DNA of 6,909 bases from an uncultured Collinsella sp. (GTDB taxonomy: Bacteria; Actinomycetota; Coriobacteriia; Coriobacteriales; Coriobacteriaceae): assembly GCA_900552155.1 (NCBI GenBank), contig URYU01000096.1:1-6909 (forward strand). Direction: 5' to 3'. This document shows positions 1 to 6,690 of the stretch, piece after piece. Position numbers and translations under genes: made by a program. The notes beneath the pieces were generated by a model. It saw only the letters and a program-made list of their open reading frames with translations, made no database searches and had not been told where the DNA came from. Every line of letters begins with the position of its first letter. The stretch's first letter is position 1.

Positions 1-1
1 C

Positions 2-1558
2 AATGTTTCTGTCCTCAACTCCTTTGCTATCTGTCTGGTCAACGAAGGCCGCTACGACAATGAATTCGTCGCAGTGCACACGAACGGCTTTGACTAGTGG
101 TGGGAGACCATCAAGAACTACACTCCCGAATCCGTACAGGACATCACGGGTGTCGAGCCCGCGCTGCTCCACCAAGCTGCCGAGATGTATGCCACGGCGA
201 AGCCTTCTGCCATCATTGGCTGGGGCATGGGCGTATGCCAGCAGAAGCAGAACCTGAAGACGGTGCACACCATCGCCTCCATCGCCTGCGTTGCCGGCCA
301 GATCGGCAAACCCAATTCCGGCCTCGCGCCCGTGCGCGGTCAGAACAACGTCCAGGGCTCCTGCGATATGGGCATGCTGCCCAACCTGTACCCTGGCTAC
401 CAAAAGGTCACCGACCCCGCCGTGCGCGCCAAGTTTGCAAAGGCTTGGGGCGTGCCCGAGGAAAAGCTCCCGCTCGAGGAGGGCTACAAGCTCACCGACC
501 TGGGCCACCTGGTCGACGAGGGCAAGGTGCACTGCTTCTACAACTACGGCGAGGACCCGGTGCAGACCGAGCCCGATTCGGCCGGTATGCGCAAGACGCT
601 CTCCGAGCTGGATCTGTTCATTTGCCAGGACATCTTTATGACGCAGACGACCATGCTCGCCGACGTCATCCTGCCTGCCACCTCTTGGGGCGAGCACGAG
701 GGTGTCTTTACCGCATCCGACCGTAGCTTCCAGCACTTTGACGCGGCCGTTCCTCCCAAGGGCGAGTGCCGTCACGACTGGGAGATCTTCGCGGACCTGT
801 CTACGCGTATGGGCTACCCCATGCACTACGACAACACCGAGCAGATCTGGAACGAGTGCATTAGCCTGTGCCCCAACTTTGTGGGCGCAACCTACGAGAA
901 GATGGCTCCCGAGGGCGGCTACGCCCAGTGGCCCGTCAAGAGCACCGATGTGAACGACCACGGCACGCCCGACATGTTCGCTGGTGGCAAGTTCACCACC
1001 AAGGACGGCCGCGCCAACCTGATGGCGCACGACTGGGAGGCGCCCTCCGAGCTTCCCGACGATGAGTACCCGCTCATCCTGTGCACCGTCCGCGAGGTCG
1101 GCCACTACAGCTGCCGCTCGATGACCGGCAACTGCAAGACGCTGGCACTGCTTGCCGACGAGCCCGGCTTTGTCCGCATGAATCCCGCGGACGCCCAGGC
1201 GCGCGGCATCAAGAACGGCGACATCGTCTCGATTCACAGCCGCCGCGGCCAGGTATATAGCCGCGCCGACGTGAGCGACCGCATCAATAAGGGCACGGTC
1301 TACATGACCTACCAGTGGTGGATCGGCAAGTGCAACGAGCTGACCATTCACAAGGTCGACCCGGTCTCGCATACGCCCGAGGACAAGTTCTCCGCCTGCC
1401 AGGTCGACGCTATCGCCGACCAGGTCTGGGCCGAGGGCGAGGTGGAGCGTCAGTACACCGAGCTCAAGCAGGCTCTGGTGGACGCCGCCGCTCCCCAGGA
1501 CGTTGAGCCCGGCGCCGCCAAGTTCGACGACGAGACGCACGTGAATCAAATCGTGTAG
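2..1558 (+). CDS. fdhF: Formate dehydrogenase H, molybdopterin catalytic subunit (5' end outside window; in-frame TAG at 95-97)
   Basis: This subunit oxidises formate to CO2 at a Mo-bis-MGD centre and feeds electrons to the hydrogenase through HyfA, at the cytoplasmic face of the membrane. The frame is open from base 2 to the TAG at 1556-1558 (518 codons) except for an amber at codon 32. E. coli FdhF is 715 aa, so about 200 N-terminal residues are missing, including the [4Fe-4S] cysteines and the catalytic Sec/Cys. Visible family signatures are GWGMGV, PVRGQNNVQG (Arg at 335-337, equivalent to the active-site Arg333 of E. coli as I recall it), GEDPLQT-like GEDPVQT, TSWGEHEGVF, and the C-terminal dinucleotide-binding domain from about 1070 to 1470 with GHYSCRSMTGNC and TYQWWIG. 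The last 20 or so residues extend beyond the E. coli end. Family identity is very sure. If the TAG is real and not decoded, this copy is a pseudogene. The ATG at 185 lies mid-domain without a Shine-Dalgarno and is not a credible start. Confidence 0.93.
95..97 (+). other. In-frame amber (TAG) codon inside fdhF
   Basis: The codon follows Gly-Phe-Asp and precedes Trp-Trp-Glu in the fdhF frame. Aligned from memory with E. coli FdhF, it falls at a Glu (about residue 254) in the GFEEY segment, far from the catalytic Sec position near residue 140. A single G-to-T change from GAG would create it. Homology runs without a shift on both sides, so this is a substitution and not a frameshift. It could be a recent nonsense mutation, a base-call error near the window end, or, less likely, readthrough. 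Confidence 0.9.
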
Positions 1559-1579
1559 TCCCGTTCTCGTTGGCTTTTT

Positions 1580-1622
1580 GGGCCGGGCGTCCCGTACGTT
1601 CGGGAGCCCGGCCCGTTATTTT
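1580..1622 (+). terminator. Intrinsic terminator-like hairpin between fdhF and hyfA
   Basis: GGGCCGGGC at 1580-1588 pairs perfectly with GCCCGGCCC at 1606-1614. Inside it, TCCCG at 1590-1594 pairs with CGGGA at 1601-1605, leaving a one-base bulge at 1589 and a six-base loop at 1595-1600. The stem is followed by GTTATTTT (1615-1622), a short T-rich tract as in rho-independent terminators. It begins 21 bases after the fdhF stop and ends next to the hyfA ribosome binding site. It probably reduces or ends transcription from fdhF, or stabilises the 3' end of fdhF mRNA. On the minus strand the hairpin is followed by A residues, so it is directional. Confidence 0.8.
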
Positions 1623-1626
1623 GAAA

Positions 1627-1631
1627 GGAAG
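1627..1631 (+). promoter_or_regulatory. Ribosome binding site that sets the hyfA start
   Basis: GGAAG lies 5 bases before the ATG at 1637. An in-frame GTG at 1631 overlaps this Shine-Dalgarno sequence and so cannot use it, which favours the ATG. Confidence 0.7.
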
Positions 1632-1636
1632 TGGGG

Positions 1637-2254
1637 ATGAACCGCTTCATCGACATCAACCCGGAGAGGTGCATCGGCTGCGGAACATGCCAGTCCGCCT
1701 GTGCCGACGCCCACCGGATGCAGGGTCTTCAGGATACGCCGCGCCTGGCGCTCGTGAAGACCGGCGGTATTTCGGCCGCCCTTGCCTGCCACCATTGCGA
1801 GGGTGCCCCCTGCGCCGAGATTTGCCCGGTGAATGCCATCGAGCGCGATGGCGATCGCATCCACGTCAAGGAGCAGGAGTGCATCGGGTGCAGGCTGTGC
1901 GCCATCGCGTGCCCCTTCGGAGCCATCCATCCCGATGGCACGTCTATCGCCGGTGTCGCAGGCATGTGCGACCCGACGCCTTCGTATCCTAAGTCCCTGA
2001 GCAGCCTGCTTACGTGGGCTCCCGGCCAGTACACCTGCGCTGTTAAGTGCGACCTGTGCGCCTTCGATCCGGACGGTCCGCATTGTGTGGCGGCGTGCCC
2101 CACCAAGGCGCTGACCGTCATGGGCGGCGCGGCCGATCGCGAGCTCGACGAGGCCAAGCGCCTGCGCTCGATCGAAAACGGTCCGGTCGTCGACGTTACC
2201 GCTGTGGCCCAGGGTCTGTCCGAGAAAGCAGAAGGGAGCGTAAACAATGGATAG
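1637..2254 (+). CDS. hyfA: Four-cluster ferredoxin-like electron transfer subunit of formate hydrogenlyase (HyfA/HycB type)
   Basis: This cytoplasmic polyferredoxin subunit relays electrons from formate dehydrogenase to the hydrogenase. The ATG at 1637 gives 205 aa, the E. coli HyfA length as I recall it. Four cysteine groups are visible, enough for four [4Fe-4S] clusters: C12-C15-C18-C22 (CIGCGTC), C51-C54-C59-C63 (CHHCEGAPC), C82-C85-C88-C92 (CIGCRLC) and C138-C141-C150-C154 (CDLC then C-x3-CP). An additional Cys134 sits just before the last group. LQDTPRLAL and CPVNAI also match HyfA. The C-terminal 40 residues are charged and poorly conserved. It follows fdhF by 78 bases holding a terminator-like hairpin, and its last 8 bases overlap hyfB. 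HycB and HydN are close paralogues, but synteny with hyfBCDE favours HyfA. Confidence 0.9.
   Translation: MNRFIDINPERCIGCGTCQSACADAHRMQGLQDTPRLALVKTGGISAALACHHCEGAPCAEICPVNAIERDGDRIHVKEQECIGCRLCAIACPFGAIHPDGTSIAGVAGMCDPTPSYPKSLSSLLTWAPGQYTCAVKCDLCAFDPDGPHCVAACPTKALTVMGGAADRELDEAKRLRSIENGPVVDVTAVAQGLSEKAEGSVNNG
2232..2238 (+). promoter_or_regulatory. Ribosome binding site for hyfB, inside hyfA
   Basis: AAGGGAG lies 8 bases before the ATG at 2247, within the 3' end of hyfA. It supports that ATG over the in-frame ATG at 2256, and the arrangement suggests translational coupling of hyfB to hyfA. Confidence 0.65.
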
Positions 2255-4265
2255 CATGACGCTGTTTATCGCATCGCTTGCCGTCTCGTGCATCGGTGCG
2301 CTCGCCTCGGTTCTGCTGATTAAGGCCGACAACGCCGCCAAGACCGCCGGCTGCCTGATCGGCGCCGTCGCGGCCGTGCTGTCGTTCATCGCGGGCCTCG
2401 AGGCCGTGCTTGGCGACGTTTCGTCCCTCAACACGGTCTTCTTTTTCCCGTTCGCCCGTCTCGAGCTCTTGCTCAACGGCCTTGCGGGCCTGATCGTGGT
2501 CCTCATCTCAATCCTCGCCTTTGCGGGCTTCATCTACGGTCTGTCCTACTTCGATGAGTACCCGGGCAAGGTCGGGCGCGCCGGTTTCTTCATGAACACC
2601 TTCGTCGCCTCGATGATGCTCGTCATCACCGCCGACAACGTGTTCTGGTTCCTGGTCGCCTTTGAGCTCATGTCCCTTACGAGCTACTTCCTTGTCGTTA
2701 TCGAGGAGAACAAGAACTCCATTAGGGGCGGTTGGCTCTACTTCGTCATCGCGCACGTGGGCTTTGTCCTTATCATGGCGAGCTTCCTGCTCATGACCAA
2801 CGGCGTGGGCGGTTCCTTCAGCTTCAGTGATTTCCGTACGCATGACTTTGGACCCGCCGTCTCCTCCGCGTGCTTCGTCCTCGCGTTCTTCGGATTCGGC
2901 GCAAAGGCCGGTATCATCCCGCTGCACTCCTGGCTGCCCCAGGCGCACCCCGAGGCGCCGTCCAACGTGTCCGCCCTCATGTCCGGCGGCATGATCAAGA
3001 TCGGCATCCTGGGAATCCTCAAGGTCGGTCTCGACCTGCTCGCGGGTTCGGGCGTCCAGCTCTGGTGGGGCCTCATGGTCCTGGTCTTCGGATCCATCTC
3101 GTCGGTCCTGGGCGTCGTCTACGCCCTCCACGAGCACGACATCAAGCGCCTGCTGGCCTACCACTCCGTCGAGAACATCGGCATCATCTTGCTCGGTGTC
3201 GGCGCGTCCATGACGGCGCACGCCCTGGGCAACGACGTCATCGCGACGATCGCGCTCATGGCCGCCCTCTACCACACGCTCAACCACGCCATGTTCAAGG
3301 GCGAGCTGTTCCTCGGCGCGGGCTCCCTGCTCTATGCCACGGGTACGCGCAACATGGAGAAGATGGGCGGCCTGTTCCGCCGTATGCCGGTCACGGCCGT
3401 CTGCTTCCTCATCGGTGCCCTTGCCATCTCGGCTATCCCGCCGCTCAACGGCTTCGTTTCCGAGTGGTTCACCTACCAGTCCCTGTTCAACATCTCGACG
3501 CTCTCCGACCCGGTCGTCATGGTGTTCGCCGTCGCCTCCGCGGCCGCCCTCGCCATCACCGGTGCCCTGGCCGTCACGTGCTTCGTGAAGGCCTACGGCG
3601 TCTCGTTCGCGAGCAGCCCTCGTTCCCAGGAGGCCGCGAACGCCAAGGAGTCCCCGGCTCCGATGTTGTTCTCGCAGATGCTCCTCGCGGCCATCTGCGT
3701 GGTGCTGGGAATCGGCTCTCCCGTCATCGCCCCGGTTCTGGGCGACGTCGCCCAGAGCGTGCTTGCCGGCTCTGCCATCACAGCCACCTCGGGCGTGTCT
3801 CTGGTGAACGAGATTTCCGGTGCCGCCACCTCCACCCCCGCGATCGCCATCGCGCTCGTGGTCCTCACCGGCCTCGCGTTCGTGTTGAGGTCCTGCCTCG
3901 GCACCAAGGCCCCCGCTAAGAAGACCGACCCTTGGGCGTGCGGCTACGAGCCCAACGAGCACATGCCCGTCGTCGCCACGAGCTTCGCGTCAGACGTAGA
4001 GCTCTTCATGGGCCCGCTCTACACCCTGCGCGAGGTATGCACCAAGATCTGCTGGTCCATCGCGCACGTGTTCCAGAAGCTCACCGGTGTCGCCCAGGGC
4101 GTCGAGCCCCTGCCCGACCGTTTCCTGGTCGATGCACCGAGCGAGGGTGCCGACAAGCTGGCCGGCCTCGCCTCCAAGATCGAGGGCGGCAACTACTCCG
4201 TATACATCTGCTACATCGTCGCGGCGCTCGTGGTCTTCCTCGTGCTCGCCGTGGTCATGGTCTAG
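2247..4265 (+). CDS. hyfB: Hydrogenase-4 component B, antiporter-like (NuoL/MrpA family) membrane subunit
   Basis: This large integral membrane subunit of the hydrogenase belongs to the proton-conducting membrane transporter family shared with complex I and Mrp antiporters. At 672 aa it equals E. coli HyfB. Hydrophobic segments fill most of residues 1-550. Residues expected in the ion path are present: Glu140 in FELMSLTSYF, Lys220 and His227 in GAKAGIIPLHSWLP, Lys251 in SGGMIKIGI, Lys300 and His306 in HDIKRLLAYHS, and His343, His347 and Lys351 in YHTLNHAMFKGELF. After the core comes a WACGYE motif (563-568), as in HycC/HyfB. A mostly polar stretch of roughly 80 residues follows, then a final membrane helix at about 652-672. 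This tail may correspond to the lateral helix region of the family (inference). It overlaps hyfA by 8 bases and is followed by hyfC after 17. Proton pumping in Hyf complexes is proposed, not shown by this sequence. Confidence 0.93.
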   Translation: MDSMTLFIASLAVSCIGALASVLLIKADNAAKTAGCLIGAVAAVLSFIAGLEAVLGDVSSLNTVFFFPFARLELLLNGLAGLIVVLISILAFAGFIYGLSYFDEYPGKVGRAGFFMNTFVASMMLVITADNVFWFLVAFELMSLTSYFLVVIEENKNSIRGGWLYFVIAHVGFVLIMASFLLMTNGVGGSFSFSDFRTHDFGPAVSSACFVLAFFGFGAKAGIIPLHSWLPQAHPEAPSNVSALMSGGMIKIGILGILKVGLDLLAGSGVQLWWGLMVLVFGSISSVLGVVYALHEHDIKRLLAYHSVENIGIILLGVGASMTAHALGNDVIATIALMAALYHTLNHAMFKGELFLGAGSLLYATGTRNMEKMGGLFRRMPVTAVCFLIGALAISAIPPLNGFVSEWFTYQSLFNISTLSDPVVMVFAVASAAALAITGALAVTCFVKAYGVSFASSPRSQEAANAKESPAPMLFSQMLLAAICVVLGIGSPVIAPVLGDVAQSVLAGSAITATSGVSLVNEISGAATSTPAIAIALVVLTGLAFVLRSCLGTKAPAKKTDPWACGYEPNEHMPVVATSFASDVELFMGPLYTLREVCTKICWSIAHVFQKLTGVAQGVEPLPDRFLVDAPSEGADKLAGLASKIEGGNYSVYICYIVAALVVFLVLAVVMV

Positions 4266-4272
4266 AGAGGGG

Positions 4273-4278
4273 AGAGGA
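4273..4278 (+). promoter_or_regulatory. Ribosome binding site that sets the hyfC start
   Basis: AGAGGA lies 4 bases before the ATG at 4283, in a purine-rich run that starts right after the hyfB stop. The hyfC frame stays open upstream to 3932 inside hyfB, but only the ATG at 4283 has this signal and matches the family N-terminus. Confidence 0.7.
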
Positions 4279-4282
4279 TATT

Positions 4283-5206
4283 ATGAACATCGTTCTTGCG
4301 ATGGCGCAGGGCCTCGTGGTCATGCTGGTCGCGCCCTTCTTCTCCGGCCTCGCCCGTGTGATTCGCGCGAAGATGCACAATCGCCGCGGTCCGTCCATCC
4401 TTCAGGATTACCGGGACCTCGCGAAGCTCATGGCGCGTCCCGAGTCCGTGAGTTCCGACTCGAGCTTCGTGCTGCGCATCATGCCGCCGCTGTTCCTCGC
4501 GGTGTCGTTCATGCTCGCCATGGGTCTGCCCATGTTCACGCTCCAGAGCCCCATGCCCGTCTTTGGTGACGCCATCACCATCATGTACGCGCTCGCGCTG
4601 TCCCGCTTCTTCTTCGCGCTGTCCGGCGTGGATTCCTCCAACGCCTACGCGGGCTTCGGCGGTATCCGCGAGCTCCTCATGAGCGTGCTCATCGAGCCGT
4701 CCATGCTCATCGCGCTGTTCACCGTCGCCATCGTGTGCGGCTCCACGGACATTGCGACCATGGGTCAGCACATCGTTACGGGCAACGTCTCGAGCGTCGT
4801 CGCCGTTATCCTCGCCGGCGTCGCCTTCGCGGCCGCCTGTTACATGGAGCTCGGCAAGCTTCCGTTCGCTCAGGCCGAAGCCGAGCAGGAGCTCCAGGAG
4901 GGCCCGCTCGCCGAGCTCTCCGGCCCGGTCCTGGCCATGATGAAGCTCGCCATGGGCATGAAGCAGGTCGTGGTCGTCGCTTGGTTCACCTCCATCTTCA
5001 TCCCCTGGGGGGAGCCCGCGACCATCGGCGTCACCGCTCTCGTGGGCGCCGTCGTCTTCCTCGTCAAGTGCCTGGTCGATTTCGTCGTCTGCGGCGTGCT
5101 CGAGAACTCCGTTTCCCGTTCGCGCTTCAAGGTGCTCGGTAACCAGACCTGGGCCGTCGTCGGCATCGCGGTCCTCGCGTTCGTCTTCGTCGTCGTAGGC
5201 GTGTAG
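4283..5206 (+). CDS. hyfC: Hydrogenase-4 component C, NuoH/HycD-like membrane anchor subunit
   Basis: This membrane subunit of the NuoH family anchors the soluble hydrogenase arm and forms the entry to the membrane ion path. The chosen ATG gives 307 aa, the HycD length as I recall it, with about eight membrane segments. Diagnostic motifs are HNRRGPSILQDYRDL (32-46), SRFFFALSGVD (107-117), the GxxRE motif with Arg129-Glu130, IEP with Glu138, and the acidic cytoplasmic loop AEAEQELQEGPL (198-209) containing Glu199, Glu201, Glu203 and Glu206. A FIPWG motif follows at 239-243, then ENS at 274-276. Two departures from E. coli HycD and HyfC stand out: PFD is PFA (Ala196), and EYSG is ELSG (Leu212). 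It sits 17 bases after hyfB and 16 before hyfD, so it is almost surely co-transcribed. Confidence 0.92.
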   Translation: MNIVLAMAQGLVVMLVAPFFSGLARVIRAKMHNRRGPSILQDYRDLAKLMARPESVSSDSSFVLRIMPPLFLAVSFMLAMGLPMFTLQSPMPVFGDAITIMYALALSRFFFALSGVDSSNAYAGFGGIRELLMSVLIEPSMLIALFTVAIVCGSTDIATMGQHIVTGNVSSVVAVILAGVAFAAACYMELGKLPFAQAEAEQELQEGPLAELSGPVLAMMKLAMGMKQVVVVAWFTSIFIPWGEPATIGVTALVGAVVFLVKCLVDFVVCGVLENSVSRSRFKVLGNQTWAVVGIAVLAFVFVVVGV

Positions 5207-5212
5207 GGAGAA

Positions 5213-5217
5213 GGGAG
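5213..5217 (+). promoter_or_regulatory. Ribosome binding site for hyfD
   Basis: GGGAG lies 5 bases before the ATG at 5223, in the 16-base gap after hyfC, within a purine-only run. Confidence 0.6.
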
Positions 5218-5222
5218 AAACT

Positions 5223-6680
5223 ATGTCAATCGAATCGAGCTTGTCCCTCTTTGCCATGGTGGCGATCGCCGTCCCCATGCTGGGCTCCCTGCTCATCGTC
5301 ATGCTGCCGCGTCCCTACGCTAAATGGATCTGCGCCTTTGCCGGCGGCATCGCCACGGTCGCTTCCGTTGGCTTGGCCGCGACGTTTGCCGGAAACGGCA
5401 TGATCGCGGTCGATGTAACCTGGGCGAGTATGGGCCAGACCTTGGTCATGGGCTTCATATTCGACCGGATGAGCACGCTGCTCGCACCCGCGTTCGTCGC
5501 TATCGGCCTGCTCGTCGTCATCTATTCGTTCCCGTACATGAGCGATAAGAACAAGGAGCATCCCGACGCGCCCCGTCGTCGCTTCTACGTGTACTTCTCC
5601 ACGTTCATCGGCGCCATGGCCGGTCTCGCCTACAGCTCCACCATCGTCGGCCAGCTCGTTTTCTTCGAGATCACCGGTGTGTGCTCCTGGGGCCTCATCA
5701 GCTACTACATGACGCCCACGGCCAAGAAGGCCGGCATGAAGGCGCTCATCATCACCCATATCGGCGCTCTGGGACTCTACATCGGCGCGGCCTTCCTGTT
5801 CGCCGGAACCGGCACGTTCGCGCTGAGCGCGATCTCCCAGCTCGATTCCGGTATGAAGACCGTCGTGCTGCTGCTCATCCTGTTCGCTGCTTGGGCCAAG
5901 TCCGCCCAGTTCCCGCTCTACATGTGGCTGCCCTCCGCAATGGAGGCCCCCACGCCCGTTTCCGCCTACCTTCATGGCGCGTCCATGGTTAAGGTCGGCG
6001 TGTGCGTGTTCGCCCGCGCTCTTGCGAGCGCCGGCGATATCCCCGAGATCGTCGGTTGGGTCGCCATCATCGACGCCGTCGTGACCATGCTCTTCGGCTT
6101 CCTCATGTACCTGCCCCAGAAGGATATGAAGCGCCTGCTCGCCTTCTCGACGATCGCGCAGCTCGCCTACGTGTTCTTTGGCCTGGGCCTCTCCGTGTTC
6201 GGAAGCCAGATGGCGTTTAACGGCGCCGTCGAGCACATCTTCAACCACGCGTTCACCAAGACCCTGTTCTTCCTCATCGCTGGCTCTCTCAGCTTCACGC
6301 TGGGAACCCGTATGCTGCCCAAGATCCAGGGCCTCATGAAGAAGTACCCGGTCACGGGCGTGGGCTTTGCGGTCGCCGCGACCGCTATCGCCGGCGTGCC
6401 CCCCATGAGCACGTTCTTTTCCAAGTTCCAGATCATTTCCGGTGGCTTCGCGGTTGGTGCTACCAACACGGGCATCTTTGTCCTCGTGTGCGTCATGGTC
6501 GTCGAGACCGTCGCCACCTTCGCATGGTTCCTGCGTTGGATGGGTAAGGTCCTGCCCGGTGAGCCGAGCGAGACCGTGGCCGCCGGCCAGCCCCTTCCGC
6601 GCGCCATGGCGTTCGTGTTCGTCGTCCTCATGATCATGGTCGTCGTCGCCGGTCCTCTGTCCTCTAGTTGGATGGGTTAG
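5223..6680 (+). CDS. hyfD: Hydrogenase-4 component D, second antiporter-like membrane subunit
   Basis: This is a second NuoL/M/N-type membrane subunit. It is found in Hyf (hydrogenase 4) but absent from the smaller Hyc (hydrogenase 3) complex, so it marks the locus as Hyf-type. Its 485 aa compare with 479 in E. coli HyfD, with about 14 membrane segments. Long runs match E. coli HyfD as I recall it: FIGAMAGL, QLVFFEITGVCSW (Glu149), KALIITHIG, FAAWAKSAQFP (Lys226), MEAPTPVSAYLHGASMVKVG (240-259, with His251 and Lys257), GFLMYLPQKDMKRLLA (Lys300), FNHAFTKTLFF (His342, Lys346), GVPPMSTFFSKF and ATFAWFLRWMG. The usual Asp of WLPDAMEAPTP is Ser238. The conserved Glu, Lys and His residues indicate an intact ion pathway. 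Whether it carries protons or Na+ cannot be told from the sequence. HyfF is a relative, but the order B-C-D-E and the similarity fit HyfD. Confidence 0.93.
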   Translation: MSIESSLSLFAMVAIAVPMLGSLLIVMLPRPYAKWICAFAGGIATVASVGLAATFAGNGMIAVDVTWASMGQTLVMGFIFDRMSTLLAPAFVAIGLLVVIYSFPYMSDKNKEHPDAPRRRFYVYFSTFIGAMAGLAYSSTIVGQLVFFEITGVCSWGLISYYMTPTAKKAGMKALIITHIGALGLYIGAAFLFAGTGTFALSAISQLDSGMKTVVLLLILFAAWAKSAQFPLYMWLPSAMEAPTPVSAYLHGASMVKVGVCVFARALASAGDIPEIVGWVAIIDAVVTMLFGFLMYLPQKDMKRLLAFSTIAQLAYVFFGLGLSVFGSQMAFNGAVEHIFNHAFTKTLFFLIAGSLSFTLGTRMLPKIQGLMKKYPVTGVGFAVAATAIAGVPPMSTFFSKFQIISGGFAVGATNTGIFVLVCVMVVETVATFAWFLRWMGKVLPGEPSETVAAGQPLPRAMAFVFVVLMIMVVVAGPLSSSWMG

Positions 6681-6685
6681 GAGGT
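6679..6685 (+). promoter_or_regulatory. Ribosome binding site for hyfE, overlapping the hyfD stop
   Basis: AGGAGGT is a consensus Shine-Dalgarno sequence 5 bases before the ATG at 6691. Its first two bases belong to the hyfD TAG, so translation of the two genes is probably coupled. Confidence 0.75.
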
Positions 6686-6690
6686 AGGAC

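Noticed and set aside
95..97. TAG as an alternative selenocysteine codon
   Set aside because: The site aligns over 100 residues downstream of the catalytic Sec/Cys position, and the family has an ordinary Glu there.
185..1558. Treating the ATG at 185 as the true start of a short 457-aa formate dehydrogenase
   Set aside because: Homology continues upstream of it in the same frame. The fragment would lack the Fe-S and Sec-bearing N-terminal domain, and no Shine-Dalgarno precedes it.
1571..1587. TGGC followed by T-rich sequence as a sigma-54 (-24/-12) promoter for hyfA
   Set aside because: The -12 GC element is absent at the right spacing, and the segment runs into the terminator stem.
1616..2533. 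A 305-codon open frame on the minus strand opposite hyfA and the start of hyfB
   Set aside because: It shows no motif and crosses two clearly real genes on the other strand, so it is a shadow frame.
2508..3962. A 484-codon open frame on the minus strand opposite hyfB
   Set aside because: It has the same codon-bias shadow composition, shows no recognisable domain, and lies fully inside the well-conserved hyfB.
3932..4282. An upstream extension of the hyfC frame to give 424 aa
   Set aside because: The extra 117 codons lie inside hyfB and encode an arginine- and proline-rich shadow sequence. The ATG at 4283 has a ribosome binding site and gives the family length.
4262..5302. A 346-codon open frame on the minus strand opposite hyfC
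   Set aside because: Its product is rich in Asp, Glu, His and Arg with no domain, and it is fully explained by the bias of the opposite gene.
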